A DNA stretch of 64,000 bases from Anaeramoeba flamelloides (GCA_027625915.1 JANTQA010000047.1:3100001-3164000), one strand, 5' to 3'. Counted from the stretch's first letter, positions 21,537 to 41,179 are shown. Numbers and translations are program-made. The notes: generated by a model not told the origin, from the sequence alone.

Positions 21537-23438
21537 ATGGATGAACAATTAACAGAAAACACACACATATACATCCACCCTGACAAAATTTTTTGTTTGT
21601 ACCATTCCATTTTAACAAGGCGATTTTCAGGAAGGTTTGTATGCATTTCGATCCAAATTTTAGGGTTTCTAATGCTCGTCTTTTCGATCTTAAGTATTGC
21701 GACAGGTGTAACCTTACATTTAGAATTCTTGGGTTTGAAGAGGGACAACACTACTTTGAATTGCCTGGGCCCACGCAATTTTGATCGAATTACGGGATTT
21801 GATCAAGCCGATATTATCAAAATATCGTTTGCGCAAACCCCAACGAGCAATCCAAAGAATATCTTTGATTCATCATTTTTCACAGATCCATTTTTTTATT
21901 TCCCACTGCCAACCAACAAACATCGAAAGAAATCGTTAACAAGCACATTTGTTGACAACATCAAAAAGGATCCGAAAGAGCACCCTCTCTTGAACAAAAT
22001 TCTTTTTGAAGTAAACAAAATCCAAAATGTGAAGAACATGCACATCCGTCATCGTGATAAGGAACGCGAGTCACCCGAATCAGAAGCAGTTTTGTCGTTA
22101 ATCTATTTCAGTGGAAAGTGTCCTATTACATGGAACTCAACGTTTGAAAAGGAATTTTTTAAAGCACATTTTACTCAGGGTAACGAAACACATTGGGATT
22201 GGAAAAAAGCAAAAAGCATTTTAAATAAAAAAGTAAAAGTAATTAATGAAAAAAACACAGGGACAACAAACGAGATCTTTGTGATGAACCCTAATTCAGA
22301 TTCGGATAACATGAATGGAATCAACAAACACGGGGATCTTCAAAAAATGAATCAAGCGAGGGGGATTGGATCGAACCCAAAACTCGAATTTTCCTTTTCC
22401 TATCTCTTTTCAGATCTTTTTGTGAAAATGATTTCAAAATTGTCCTCGGCAAAGAAAAGCGATTTAAACACGAGCAGCCACTTAGCAAAGACAGCCCAAT
22501 ATTTGTATGCAAAGGAATTAGGCTTTTTGTATTTAGAAGACTCGACCCAAAAGAGGCTAAATTTAACCGCCATCAACTTCAAAATCTCAAACAATGCAAA
22601 TTGCATGCTCGGTCTCGGCTTTGATTCAATATGGACAAAATATTTATTACACAGGCCAATCATTGCCAACAGCTTTAGGGTTCATTTCAATTCGAAGGGC
22701 TTTTTCAAATTCGTTGGATCCACGGAAAAGCCATTCCAATTGACGGGCTCAGAATTGCCAAAGACATTATCAGGGTGGGTAAAGATACTGTTCAAGTCCC
22801 TCCTTTTAACCATCGCGCTGCCCGGGATCGTTGGAATAGTGTCTAGACAGATGACATTACCATCTTTACTCAAGATCATTACTTTCTCACTTCCTCTGAA
22901 TTTTTCTGATCCAAGCCTTGGCAATAATAATAACCTACTGCCCAACTTCTCCCCCATCTTCTACATGAGAGAAACCTTTAATTTGAAAAAATTAATTTCA
23001 TTAACAATCCTAACAATCCCTTCGGCAATCATTTATAAATCCATTGGCGATCGTTTTATTGCAATTTTGTTAATATTTTTGGTTTGGAATATTGAAATTT
23101 ATATTTTGGTTTTTGCGAGAAACAAATTGTCGCTCAGAATATTATCCATCTCCTTTTCTCTGAACTTTTTTTTATTGATCAACTATTTAACAATATTTAA
23201 CAACATGGGATTCAACTACTTTTTCATTTTTGGTACCTATACTTTGCAATTATCAGTAATGCTCTTATTATATGCATATATAGAAATACCCTCAGTAAAG
23301 GCAGGCAAAATTACTCAAGTGCGCCAAAATAATACTTTGGTTTTTTTGGAAAATATTTTTATGACAAAAGATGAACAAAGAAGATTATCAAATTTGAATT
23401 CTTCCGTTGATATCACTTTTGGACAACAACAACGATAA
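21537..23438 (+). CDS. Membralin (TMEM259) homologue, ER multi-pass membrane protein
   Basis: This is a single exon of 633 codons. Features follow the membralin plan. One transmembrane segment lies near the N-terminus (about residues 34-58), followed by a large lumenal region. Next come KELGFLYLEDSTQKRLNL, which aligns with the YGFLRLS/TRQRLS block, then FKFV, a second segment at about 415-437, and three or four more between about 482 and 585 that end in a YAYIEIPSV stretch equivalent to the HYELPA region of human membralin. Membralin is known as an ER-associated degradation factor working with RNF5/RNF185; that role is inferred. The protein is less AT-biased in codons than its surroundings. 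A 13-residue Asn-poor tail follows the last segment. Several potential N-glycosylation sites (NTT, NST, NET, NLT) lie in the lumenal part. Confidence 0.8.
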   Translation: MDEQLTENTHIYIHPDKIFCLYHSILTRRFSGRFVCISIQILGFLMLVFSILSIATGVTLHLEFLGLKRDNTTLNCLGPRNFDRITGFDQADIIKISFAQTPTSNPKNIFDSSFFTDPFFYFPLPTNKHRKKSLTSTFVDNIKKDPKEHPLLNKILFEVNKIQNVKNMHIRHRDKERESPESEAVLSLIYFSGKCPITWNSTFEKEFFKAHFTQGNETHWDWKKAKSILNKKVKVINEKNTGTTNEIFVMNPNSDSDNMNGINKHGDLQKMNQARGIGSNPKLEFSFSYLFSDLFVKMISKLSSAKKSDLNTSSHLAKTAQYLYAKELGFLYLEDSTQKRLNLTAINFKISNNANCMLGLGFDSIWTKYLLHRPIIANSFRVHFNSKGFFKFVGSTEKPFQLTGSELPKTLSGWVKILFKSLLLTIALPGIVGIVSRQMTLPSLLKIITFSLPLNFSDPSLGNNNNLLPNFSPIFYMRETFNLKKLISLTILTIPSAIIYKSIGDRFIAILLIFLVWNIEIYILVFARNKLSLRILSISFSLNFFLLINYLTIFNNMGFNYFFIFGTYTLQLSVMLLLYAYIEIPSVKAGKITQVRQNNTLVFLENIFMTKDEQRRLSNLNSSVDITFGQQQR

Positions 23439-24117
23439 TTTTGTGTTTTATTTTTGTTTGGTTTTTTACTAATTTTATTTTTTTTACTAATTTTGTTTTT
23501 TCAGAAGAATTTTAATCGAGATCTCGTTTGGATCCTCCCTATGCGATGCCTCAAAAGATCAAGTTTGAAAACATTTATTTCATTTCTACTGTCTAAGATT
23601 TCAAAAAGCATTATCATCATTCAAATTACAGCATTGGTTGTTCAATATGTTCTTTTCATTCAGAAACTTGACCATTCAATTTATCCAAAATTAAAAAAAA
23701 AATCTTGTTCAAAATGATAAAATTTAAAAAATTTCAATTTTTCAAAAAGTCCAAATTTGTTAAAAAAATTTTTTTTGTTCTACTTTTGATTTCTCTGTCA
23801 TTTATTTTTCGATCTTTGGTAAAGTGAATCAAATTTTTTTTTTTTTTTTTAATATTTTATTCAAAAAAATTTTTATTTTTGAAAAAATATCTGTTAATAA
23901 ATCATATGCAAAGGAAAAAAAAGAAAAGTCAAAAAAGAAAATGTGTAAATTGTGCATGGGTAAATGTTTATTAACTGAATTCAAATTTGTTTTTAGCTTT
24001 TGATTTTTATTGAATTTGGATTTTTTTATTAATAAATAAGAATTAATGTTTTGTTGGATGGAAAGATCAAGAATCTATAAAAAGTATATGGTACAACACC
24101 AATATAAATTAAAATTG
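23439..24117. other. 3' flank of the membralin homologue
   Basis: A stretch at about 23510-23700 is less AT-rich than its surroundings and open for 87 codons (23454-23717), but the translation matches nothing and no splice site links it convincingly to the membralin frame. The rest is poly(T)-rich DNA. Confidence 0.4.
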
Positions 24118-24502
24118 GTGTCGTCAAGTGCCTAGCTTTTCCAGAATTTAAAAGAATGGAAAAGATATCTATGATTTTTTTTAATTGAAGAAATAAAAAC
24201 AAAAATAATTATAAAATTTTCCGTTTATTTCTAAGAGTAAAAAAAACCTAATGGGTGTTTTTTTTTTTTGAGGTTTTCTGTTTTATTTGGAAAACCTAGA
24301 ACACTTCACATTAAAATAGAAAACATCAAAAAAACCTAGAACACTTCACACTAAATTTAAAACCCAAAAAAATCTAACGAAAATCTGTTGATTTTCTAAA
24401 TAAATAGAAAATCCAAGAAAATCTAACGGCAATTTTCCAGAATTTAAAAGAAAATGAAAAATCTAATATTTCACTCAATTCTTTTAAATTCTGGAAAAGT
24501 AT
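24118..24502. repeat. Foldback-type multi-hairpin repeat, copy H5
   Basis: It opens with GTCGTCAAGTGCCTAGCTTT, as copy H4 does, and ends with a palindrome on AATTCTTTTAAATTCTGGAA. Two direct copies of a CCTAGAACACTTCACA unit lie in the middle (about 24294-24340), in the opposite orientation to those of H4. It abuts the decayed LINE copy D. Confidence 0.7.
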
Positions 24503-24529
24503 TTATGTATAAGAGATATTTAAATTCCT

Positions 24530-25110
24530 CTATTCAAAATAAATAAAAAAAAAGGAATAATGTTTTTCTTTTTATTTGACATATATTTGTAATGAATATA
24601 TAAATCCAAGAATTTAAATAATTTAAAGTTTTTATTTCATAATGAAAATTTTTGAATCTATGTGTTAACAGATATAAAATATAGAAGGATACAATGCTTT
24701 TATAATTAAATTGTTTGTTAAGGTAATTTTTATTAAATAATTATTTGGAGTTATTAAATGTTTATTGGGATTTTTTTCAAATTATAAACTGTCTGTGAAA
24801 ATTTATTAAAATATAAGCCCAAATATTTATATTTTTTTTTAATCTTTTGGAAATAAATATTTTATCTTATTGAGTTTTAATCCAAATTGAATAATAATTT
24901 CATTATTGAATTTACATTTCAATTTAGTTAATTTTTATTTCATTTCATAATTAAAATTAAATCATCTACAAACATTTGACTATGATTTATTAAGGGTATT
25001 ATTGATAATCAAATGAAATGATAAATCAGGGGAATATATTAAAGGTAATACATGATGTCTTTGAATTATATCAAGACTTTCCCCTTGAGATAAGGATCAT
25101 ATTAAATGTT
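24530..25110 (-). mobile_element. LINE copy D, decayed fragment
   Basis: On the minus strand the RT motif SQMFVDDLILIMK is legible near 24975, and the nucleotide sequence is colinear with 13680-14160 of copy C, including AATCATCTACAAACATTT on the plus strand. The zinc-knuckle end is absent, and stops and shifts are frequent. Confidence 0.6.
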
Positions 25111-25490
25111 TATTAATTTACTTTAAAATAATTTTTTTATATTGATTTAGCTTTATTTTAAAACTAATTGACTCAAGAAAATTAGTTATACGAATCGTTA
25201 CAATCATTATTTTATTATTTTTATTTTCATTATTTTATTTTGTCTTATTAAATATTTAAGAAATTTAATACTAGAATACAATTATCTTTTTTTTTTCAAA
25301 AATGAAATTATGATTTCTGAATAAATTCCCTACAAGTTTGGATTGATTTGTTTGACATTTTTAGAAATAATTTTGGTAAAAATTGTTTTGTGAAATAGGA
25401 ATTATGTTCAAAGTTACTCTTTTCTATCCCGTTTTATGAATAAATAAAAAAAATTCTTCTTTTTTAAAGTAAACAATTTAATTCGTATTA

Positions 25491-26549
25491 AACTCAATTC
25501 CAAAAAATGGGACACAAAAAAAAAAATTACATTAATAAAAATATACTCCAAAATACATGATATTTGAACATTAAAATAATAAAAGACCCGAAAATATTTA
25601 ATTAATACTATTTATATATTTTATAGTAAATTTAAAATTCAATTCGAAAAATAAAAAAGAAAAAATAAAAAAAAGTGTGCCCCTATTTTTTGGAACACGG
25701 TTACCAAAAAATCCATTTTTATTGAAAGAAAAATTAATAAAAACTATTAATAGATTCAGCTTGTCTTTTGATAACTAAATCTATCGTTTTAAATATAGAG
25801 TTTACTAATTATCTTAGGTTTCCCAACTCAAAGAATTTCATACATTAGTGAAAATTTTAAAAATTCTTCATCGTTTTTTGGTTACAATTTTTCAGTTTAG
25901 TATCCATAAATTCCAATTGGATTTAAATCTTGTAGAATTGGGGGTCAAGGGTCCAGAACATTAAATCCCCGGTTTAAGTAAGTTTGAGTTTTTTTTTTGA
26001 GGTATGTGGACAAGCTCCATCCTTTTGGAAAATCCATTTCAACTCACAAAATTCTGAATTAGCGAGTTGAATTTCCTTTGATTTTTTTGATAATATCATT
26101 AATAATACATTCAGTATTCACACTTCCATTAATAATAATAAGGTCTGTTTGTAGGCCATGTGTCCTAGCACACCATATCATGATTTTTTTTCAAAAAAAT
26201 TTTTTCTCGATAAAAAAAGAATCTTTTTTCTTTTTGAGAGAAAAAAAAATTTTTTTTTGTGATCAGAATGAAAACTTTTAAATTTCATTTTAAAGTGATT
26301 TTGAGATTTTCGAAAAGTTTTGAAAAAAAAAAAATTTTTTTTTTATTTAAAAAAAAAGAATACAAAAAAAATCAAAAAAATTATTGAAAATCAAAAATCA
26401 AAAAATAATGAAAAAAAATGATAAATAATTAACTTTAAAATTATTTACATTGATTGTTAATATCTAATGTTTCTATTTAAGAGTCAAATATCACTTTTCT
26501 TGGAATTAAATTGATTTTGAAGGTGTGCCCCAATTTTTGGAATTGAGTT
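25491..26549 (-). mobile_element. Decayed Tc1/mariner transposon with transposase remnant (1,059 bp)
   Basis: The ends AACTCAATTCCAAAAAATGG and its near-complement at the right side are inverted repeats. TA flanks both (25489-25490, 26550-26551). On the minus strand, 26039-25999 reads WIFQKDGACPHTS, the W-x-FQ-x-DGA-x-x-H block of Tc1/mariner DDE transposases. Upstream of it, TDLIIINGSVNTE matches the preceding catalytic strand, and in another frame downstream DLNPI matches the SPDLNPIENLW block. Several stops and shifts separate these. A second right-end-like sequence at 25675-25708 (GTGTGCCCC...GGAACACGG) may mark a smaller element nested at the left side. Confidence 0.78.
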
Positions 26550-26551
26550 TA

Positions 26552-27789
26552 GATAAAATTAATTTATGTTTAAATCAAAACTGAATAAAAATAATATATT
26601 TTTATTATTTTTTATAGAAAGGTTCAAATTAGTGGAATTTCCTTCATTGATATCTTTTAAAATCTCAATTTTCAATTTTCTGAAATCCTTTCACTTATTT
26701 ATGTTGTAAATAATAAATTACATTTTTTTCATATTTTCAATTGGGAAAAATATATCCTTTTAAAATCTTTCAATTTAATTATTTACAATTTTTTATATAA
26801 TCTAGAATCTGTTTATTTTTTTCAACTGGAATTGTTATTGATATAACAAAAATATTCATCAACCATATTTTTATTATTAAAAAACATTCTAGTTTTTTTT
26901 TTTTTTTTTTTTAAAGTCATCAGGCTCTAAAGGATTGGAATCTTTTTGTAATCAAAAACAAAATTATATATATAATTATATTGAAAAGAGAGTTAAGTGG
27001 AAGAAATTATTTTTATATTTCTGGTGGAAAAAATGAAAAGATTTCAAATTTCTCAACTTTTTGTGGTGTGTAAAATTGTAACCACTTAGAATAATTTTTA
27101 ATCTCCATTTTTTTTCTTAGTCTATTAAATCTTTGTTGTGATAATAGGTATTTTTAAAATTTTTCAATTAACTAAAGTCATTTTTGTATTTTAAAAATTT
27201 TTATTAATTAATTTTTGTTGATTATCAGAAGACATTTTATATTTTTTAATTATCAATCCTAAAAATATGTATCTAAAAATGAATAAATCTTTCCTATCTT
27301 TGGTTTGCAGCAGACCAATACTCGAATTTGAAATCAAAAGGTCAAGAATTTCATCTGATAATCTTTTCTTCCTATACTTAAATCGAGTTATATATAAGTT
27401 TGTAAGTCCACCGAATATTTCAAACAAAAAATATATGAAACAAATTTTCAGAGATCCCAAATTAAAGTCTTTTTCTTCTTCATCTCTATAGATGACAAAA
27501 ATGAAAATGAAGTGCAAATTTTTTTCCCTTTTAGAATTTAAATACCAGTAAATGAACAGGTTATACTTTGTCTTATGGATTATCAAAACAGATTGTTTGC
27601 AAGAGTGATCTAATCATTGGAATCTGAAAATAAACATAACTTTTCAATTCTCGGATTTTTGTAAATATACTTCAAGAAAGTTGTTAAAATTGGAAAAAAT
27701 ACAAAGGGCAAAAAAAAAGAATTATTTTCATTTTTTCTCGATCAATCTTTTGAAAATAATATATTTTAGTTCTCTCAAAACTTGAAAAT
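26552..27789. other. Intergenic stretch before the NDR kinase
   Basis: Mostly AT-rich DNA. An open frame on the minus strand (27191-27586) overlaps one on the plus strand. Its composition is a little less AT-rich, but nothing in it is recognisable, so it is not called as a gene. Confidence 0.45.
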
Positions 27790-33039
<5,250 letters not shown>

Positions 33040-33356
33040 AGGAAATTATTTATTGTTTTTTTTTTTTTTTAATTAATCAACCAGAAACTATTCTCTTACA
33101 TTTTTCTTTTTGTTTCGATTTTATGAAATCCACCACTTTCACCCCTCTTTTTTTTTTTATTACTATTTGTTTTTTTTTCAAGATAATTGTATGAAATTAT
33201 CAATTTATAATTTAATTACTTTTATACCCAATTATCATCAAAAAAAAAAAAAGAAAATTAAAAAATAAAAATTTATATCTCTTTATCTTTTTTTTCAACA
33301 ATAGTTCTTTTTAGTTAAAAACAATTTTTAATCACGAAATTATGTTTTACTTTTGC

Positions 33357-34100
33357 GAAAAAAAAATATGATGAAGAGCTTGATAAAAATGATCAAGATC
33401 ACCATAATTTTAAAAGTTTAGCAAGAATTAAAATGTGGATTAAACCCTTTTCAGAAATATAGTATCTAACTTTGATATACTTAATTTCAATTTCATCAAG
33501 ATCAGTTAAAAAAGATTGTTGTATTACTTAAAACTTTATTATTTTCTATCTTAATCTAAATCTTATCAAAAATGAAGAATTATCAGTGTTTTTTATATTT
33601 GTAATGATATTTTAAAACTGTCTCTTTTGGATTAGTAATATGATTTTTTATCAATAAATTTGTGTATTTTACTCTTTAATCTTAATATTTAATGTTATTT
33701 TTTAAGAAAAAAATTTTTAGCAAGATTTGCTATTTAAAATTGAAAATGTTAAATAAGTCATTTTTGCAATTAGTGTATCTTAAAAAGAATAAAGCATTTT
33801 CCAGGTATTCACAAAATAATTATGATTCAGTAATCATGATTATTTCTGAAAATTGTAATTGTCATTTTGAATTGTAATAAAATGTACTTTTTAACTATTT
33901 TTGTTTATTTAAAACCCAAAAGATAGTATTTGATTTTGAAGAGAATATAAGATTAGTTTCTTGTTAAATTAAGTGATTTAAATTTAGATGTAATCCATTT
34001 TAATAGGTTTTAACCCACATCTGAATTCTTGCTAAACTTTTAAAATAATGGTGATCTTGATCATTTTTATCAAGCTCTTCATCAAATTTTTTTTTTCAAT
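33357..34100. mobile_element. TIR element with about 95-bp arms
   Basis: The arms at 33357-33450 and 34001-34100 are inverted repeats sharing GATGAAGAGCTTGATAAAAA, TGATCAAGATCACCAT and TTTTAAAAGTTTAGCAAGAA. The interior of about 550 bp has no recognisable gene. The exact ends and the target duplication are not clear. Confidence 0.65.
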
Positions 34101-34407
34101 TTCATAAAAAATTAATTCAGTTTTTTTTTTCCATTCTAACTTTTTTTTCACAGAAGTACGCCTTGGAAATATTTAGAGAAAAAATCACCTTAAATTGAAA
34201 ATTAAAGATCCTCAGACCTTGAGTATTTTTTTTACAAACTTTCGGTTTGACTTATGGAAAAAAGTTATATTAATAAAATTTTTAAATACAACTTTTAAAA
34301 CTTTACAGAAGTTTCCTTAAATTTTCATTATTATTTATTATTTACCTTCACTGAGAAAATCAGAAATAATTACAATAATACACTTCAGAGTATATTTAAT
34401 ATATATA

Positions 34408-37224
<2,817 letters not shown>

Positions 37225-40005
37225 TTAATCTTTTATCCGTTGTGAAAAAGTATATAAACAAAGTGCAGCCAATCCCCGACAATCATTATCGGGATCATTT
37301 TGAGTTTCATCCGCAACCCAAAGCCGAAATTGTGTAACGATCTCTGCGATTTCTCCTTCTAATAAAGACGTTGGAGCGATCGAAAACATTTTGTATATGG
37401 TAAATAAAATTGAAGATCTAATAAAAGGCGCCTGGTGGAATCGTAAAACCCAAAGCAATTCCAAAACCGAACGAGATAACTTGGGCAACACTCTAGCATT
37501 TGGCCCAGCAGCTTCTATGAAGGTAGCAAAGGATTGTATTAATTTACCTAAAAGTAAACTATCCTCACCTAATAAATTGTATTTATTTTTCTTACTATCA
37601 TAGCATTTGGCTATTGGGAAAAAAAATAAACCAACAACTTTTGCAAATTTATTGACCGCACCTCGAAGCTTTTTTTTTTGAGAATTATTGCCAACAGCAT
37701 ACCCCCATCTTCTTTCGCTTATTTTTTTCAGGAAACTAAATTGTTCTTTCTCTGATTTTTCTTCAAGATCACCATTTTGTTCTTCTTCGTTATTATTGAT
37801 ATTATTCATCTCTTGTTTAAAATTTTCGCCATTGTTGGGATTCTTTTGAAAGCTATCACCTAGATCGTAACCCGCCAATTCAAGTGAACACCCCATTAAA
37901 CAATTCAAAATATCAATTCTTTGTTGAACATTTAAACTCTCGTTATAAAAGGCATTAGTTAAATATGGTATCACAATTTTTATACAGATAGTGCCCAATG
38001 CGATCATTGATTTCAATCTTAGCTGGTCAAAGTTTTCAATGTTATACATATCGGATAAATGTAATAGAGAAGCAATTAATTCTTCCGCAACATCAAATAA
38101 ATCATCGGGCCTTTTTCGGATTAATGGTTCGCATCCTCGTAGTGCGCCTATCAGCTTATTTACATCTTCCGTTTCTGAATGTAAATATTTAACACAGTTT
38201 CTTAAATATATAGGTGGTACGATTTCCTTTAAATCAGATTCATCATCATTAATATCATATTCAATTAAATCATCAGATTCTTCAGAGCCGTTATACTTTT
38301 TTATTTGATTATTTTTAGGATTGTAATTTTCATTTTCGTATTCTTCTGATTCTTCTGAGTCTTCAGAATCATCAAAATCACTTTCTGAGTCACTTTTATA
38401 AATTAATTGATCAGGATCTAATTCCTTTTTTACTTTTCTTTTCTTTTTTCCCATTTCCTTTATGTTTTTCTTTTTCTTTTCCTTTTCTTCCTCACTTTCT
38501 TTTTTTGTTATATTTCCTTCTTTTTCGTTATATGTTTTTTCTTTTTTATTTTTTTCCTTTTCCTGTTCCTCTCCCTGTCCCTGTCCCTGCTTCTTTCCAT
38601 GTTCCTTTTTTTTACCTTCGTTTTCTTCATCAAATTCATAATCGTAATCATTTTCAGAATCTTCATCAGACGATAAAGAATTGATACCAAAATCAAGAAC
38701 ATTATCAGGATCCATTATTTTACTAAATTGCTGAGCAATTCTCATCCCAGATTTCCTAATTTGTAAATTAGGATTTTGGAAATGGTGCTGTATCCCTGAA
38801 AGCAAAGGGTTCATTAACTGATAGCTTTCCAAATCCTTTTGGTTTAATGTATTTAAAGAAATTTTAATAAAGGCAGAAACCCATTTCCATTGCTCTCTTG
38901 TTGAAGACTGAATAAACTTTTCAGAACCCCATCTTTCAAATAAACGTAGCAGAGAATCATAATAAATTTTATTTTCTTCATCACCGTATTTATTATTTTG
39001 AAGCATTAATAATATTTTTGGAGCCAATTTGGGATTAAAGGAATTAGAGACTAAAAATTTGTTTGTTATCAAATATTTTGCTCCACGGTTTTGAAAAAAC
39101 AATGGAGACAGCCAATTAATAAAATCGTAATTCTCAAACATTCGATAATTTTGAAAAAACCAAAATAGGATTTTTTCTAAAGAACTTTGGGGCATTAATT
39201 GAAAAATGTTTAAGAAAGATTCGTTGATCTGTAGATCATTTTCAGTAATTATAGTGCAAAGAACAGAAGAAAGTTGGTTTGAATAAGACAACCTTATAAT
39301 TCTTGAAAATGCAAGAGAATAAAATTGTGAAATTAAATCTTTATCAACAAATAATATTTTGGATTTCTTTTTCTTTTTCCTTTCATTTTCATTTTTGTTT
39401 ATATTTTCTTTTGTACTTGCAATTAATTTTTGATGTGAAAGTAATAATTGGATACACACAGAAAGAAAATATGACTCTGGATTAAATTCCTTTGGGGTGT
39501 GGCTTTTAAAATGGTTAAACACCCTTGTTGGGAAAGAGACAATTAGTGTTAAGATTGATTCGCTATGCGTCCGGGAAGATAATTGGCACAGTTCCAGAAA
39601 TAATTCACATAGATAATTCTTTTGTTCGGAAAGATATGGGTAAAGTAATATAAATGCAAAGTTCCTCAAGATCTTATCTTCATTTAAAGATCCTAAATGC
39701 AAAACCAAATTACGAAACAAAATCATTCTTGGTAATTTGTTAAAAAAATTTTCGATTAATTGCTCTTTTTCTTCGGTGGTAAAGCAAGTGATCCAATTCG
39801 GTACAGTATTAGTAAATATTTCAGTTAACAAAGTCTCAAATATCCTGATGTTCTCGTTGGTTAGGGAATTAATTATTTTTGCTCGTAGATCTAGCCCTTG
39901 TACAGTTTTTTTTAATTTGTTAATTAGCTTTTTGATTTCAGAGAGATCATCCGTTATTGATAGCCTTTTTGTTAAAATGTTAAGAGGTTGTAAAGAACTG
40001 TTCAT
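37225..40005 (-). CDS. TELO2: Telomere length regulation protein Tel2 / TELO2 homologue
   Basis: A single exon of 926 codons, starting at an ATG just upstream of which the frame closes. The C-terminal third is diagnostic: FFFPIAKCYD, YNLLGEDSLLLGKL, LLWVLRFH, WVADETQNDPDNDCR and the final LYTFSQRIK align in order with human TELO2. The middle block PPIYLRNCVKYL and RQRIDILNCL-type helices also match. Tel2 with Tti1 and Tti2 delivers newly made PIKK kinases (ATM, ATR, mTOR and relatives) to Hsp90; that role is inferred. About residues 460-600 form an acidic, Lys/Glu-rich linker. Within it ESDDLIEYD (from about residue 576) falls where human TELO2 has DSDDEFVPYD, the CK2-phosphorylated PIH1D1-binding site. 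HEAT-like helices fill the N-terminal half. Confidence 0.92.
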   Translation of the reverse strand: MNSSLQPLNILTKRLSITDDLSEIKKLINKLKKTVQGLDLRAKIINSLTNENIRIFETLLTEIFTNTVPNWITCFTTEEKEQLIENFFNKLPRMILFRNLVLHLGSLNEDKILRNFAFILLYPYLSEQKNYLCELFLELCQLSSRTHSESILTLIVSFPTRVFNHFKSHTPKEFNPESYFLSVCIQLLLSHQKLIASTKENINKNENERKKKKKSKILFVDKDLISQFYSLAFSRIIRLSYSNQLSSVLCTIITENDLQINESFLNIFQLMPQSSLEKILFWFFQNYRMFENYDFINWLSPLFFQNRGAKYLITNKFLVSNSFNPKLAPKILLMLQNNKYGDEENKIYYDSLLRLFERWGSEKFIQSSTREQWKWVSAFIKISLNTLNQKDLESYQLMNPLLSGIQHHFQNPNLQIRKSGMRIAQQFSKIMDPDNVLDFGINSLSSDEDSENDYDYEFDEENEGKKKEHGKKQGQGQGEEQEKEKNKKEKTYNEKEGNITKKESEEEKEKKKKNIKEMGKKKRKVKKELDPDQLIYKSDSESDFDDSEDSEESEEYENENYNPKNNQIKKYNGSEESDDLIEYDINDDESDLKEIVPPIYLRNCVKYLHSETEDVNKLIGALRGCEPLIRKRPDDLFDVAEELIASLLHLSDMYNIENFDQLRLKSMIALGTICIKIVIPYLTNAFYNESLNVQQRIDILNCLMGCSLELAGYDLGDSFQKNPNNGENFKQEMNNINNNEEEQNGDLEEKSEKEQFSFLKKISERRWGYAVGNNSQKKKLRGAVNKFAKVVGLFFFPIAKCYDSKKNKYNLLGEDSLLLGKLIQSFATFIEAAGPNARVLPKLSRSVLELLWVLRFHQAPFIRSSILFTIYKMFSIAPTSLLEGEIAEIVTQFRLWVADETQNDPDNDCRGLAALCLYTFSQRIKD

Positions 40006-40710
40006 TTCTTAAATTTGTTTGTTTGTTGATTTTTGTTTATGTTTATGCCTGTATCGTGATAACAGACAAGTAAAAAAGTAAAAAAAATAAAAACCCTTCT
40101 TCTTTTTAAAAATCTCTTAGATTTTAAGAGTATCAACAAAGTAAGTTCGTTTGAAGAATAAATTGGTCTTCTCAGGTGTTGATATTTTTTGTAAAGTGGT
40201 CAGTATACTAAAAAATCTTCTAGTAAATTTAATAATGGTATTTGAATTCTAAATGGGAAAAAAATTTCAATTCCTTTTCCAGATTTTTTTTTTACTGAAT
40301 TGAGTTTTCAAAAAATTAGGTTGTAATTTGTTGCTCTTGATGAAAAAAAGGATACCGAAAATGAAGTGAAAATTCTTCCTATTTATTATTCAAATACCAT
40401 ACATAAATTCAAAAAAATTTGTGAGCATCTTGAAATTAAATAGTGAAGCAAAAATAGGACAAATCAGAATTTCGATATATATAATAAGGTATAAACTCAA
40501 AAAAAAATTTTTAAATACTGGGTTTTGAACGTATATCAGAAAATTTCAAGTTTTTAACTCAAAAAAAATGAAAATATTAATTGGGAAATCCAAAAATCTA
40601 AAATTTATAAATATGAATCTTAATCAACTTATATTATAAAAAGAAAACTTAATAATAAATTGTTCTGGATGGAAAGGCCAAGGGTATTTAAAAATTATTT
40701 TATATACGAT

Positions 40711-40901
40711 CAGAACCACTTTTAAGTCACAACCTTTCAAGGAAAATTAATACAGAAATACTATTCTAAATTAAAGTACAAATTTTAGATTCAGTAAAAT
40801 AAGTTGTGATAACAAAAATTCCAAATTTTTACCTTAATTAGAAATTTTAATTGTGCCTTCAATTTAGTAAAAAGTTTGTGGCTTAAAAGTGAAACTGTCT
40901 G
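40711..40901. mobile_element. CAGNCAG-ended small TIR element, copy 1 (about 191 bp)
   Basis: The right end reads, on the other strand, CAGACAGTTTCACTTTTAAG, and the left end CAGAACCACTTTTAAGTCAC is its eroded partner. TA follows the right end. It is the diverged relative of the element at 58285-58482. Confidence 0.6.
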
Positions 40902-40934
40902 TAATCAAATATCAATTAATAGATGTGTTGTAAA

Positions 40935-41155
40935 ATGACATAGAGTACCAAACTTTTCTTATGTTTTCAAGAATTATTAAGTATCTAGAAAGCCTAAACT
41001 ATTCAGAATTCATAAGAATAGAGATCCTTCGATTTTTAAATCAATTCTTTTTAATTCTGGAAAATTTTACGGTACTTTTCCAGAATTCAAAAGAATTTTG
41101 AAAAATCTTATTTTTTTATTCAATTTTTAAAATTAAAAATAACCTCAATACTCCA
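40935..41155. repeat. Foldback-type repeat, copy H7 (eroded)
   Basis: It starts GACATAGAGTACC, like copies H6 and H9, and contains TTCAGAATTCATAAGAAT with AATTCTTTTTAATTCTGGAA, then CTTTTCCAGAATTCAAAAGA. A separate lone palindrome of the same type lies at about 41735-41800 (H8). Confidence 0.6.
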
Positions 41156-41179
41156 AAATAAAAAAAGTTTTTTCTAACA

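Noticed and set aside
23454-23717. 87-codon frame just after the membralin homologue, less AT-rich than its surroundings
   Set aside because: The hydrophobic translation matches nothing and no in-phase splice to the upstream gene was found.
27191-27586. 131-codon open frame on the minus strand, overlapped by a 74-codon plus-strand frame
   Set aside because: No recognisable motif, no splice context, and frames of this length arise by chance in this composition. Kept only as an unresolved stretch.
37225-40005. Tel2 homologue first considered as a condensin Cap-G-like HEAT protein
   Set aside because: The order of the FFFPIAKCYD, LLGEDSLLLGKL, LRFH and DPDNDCR blocks is specific for TELO2.
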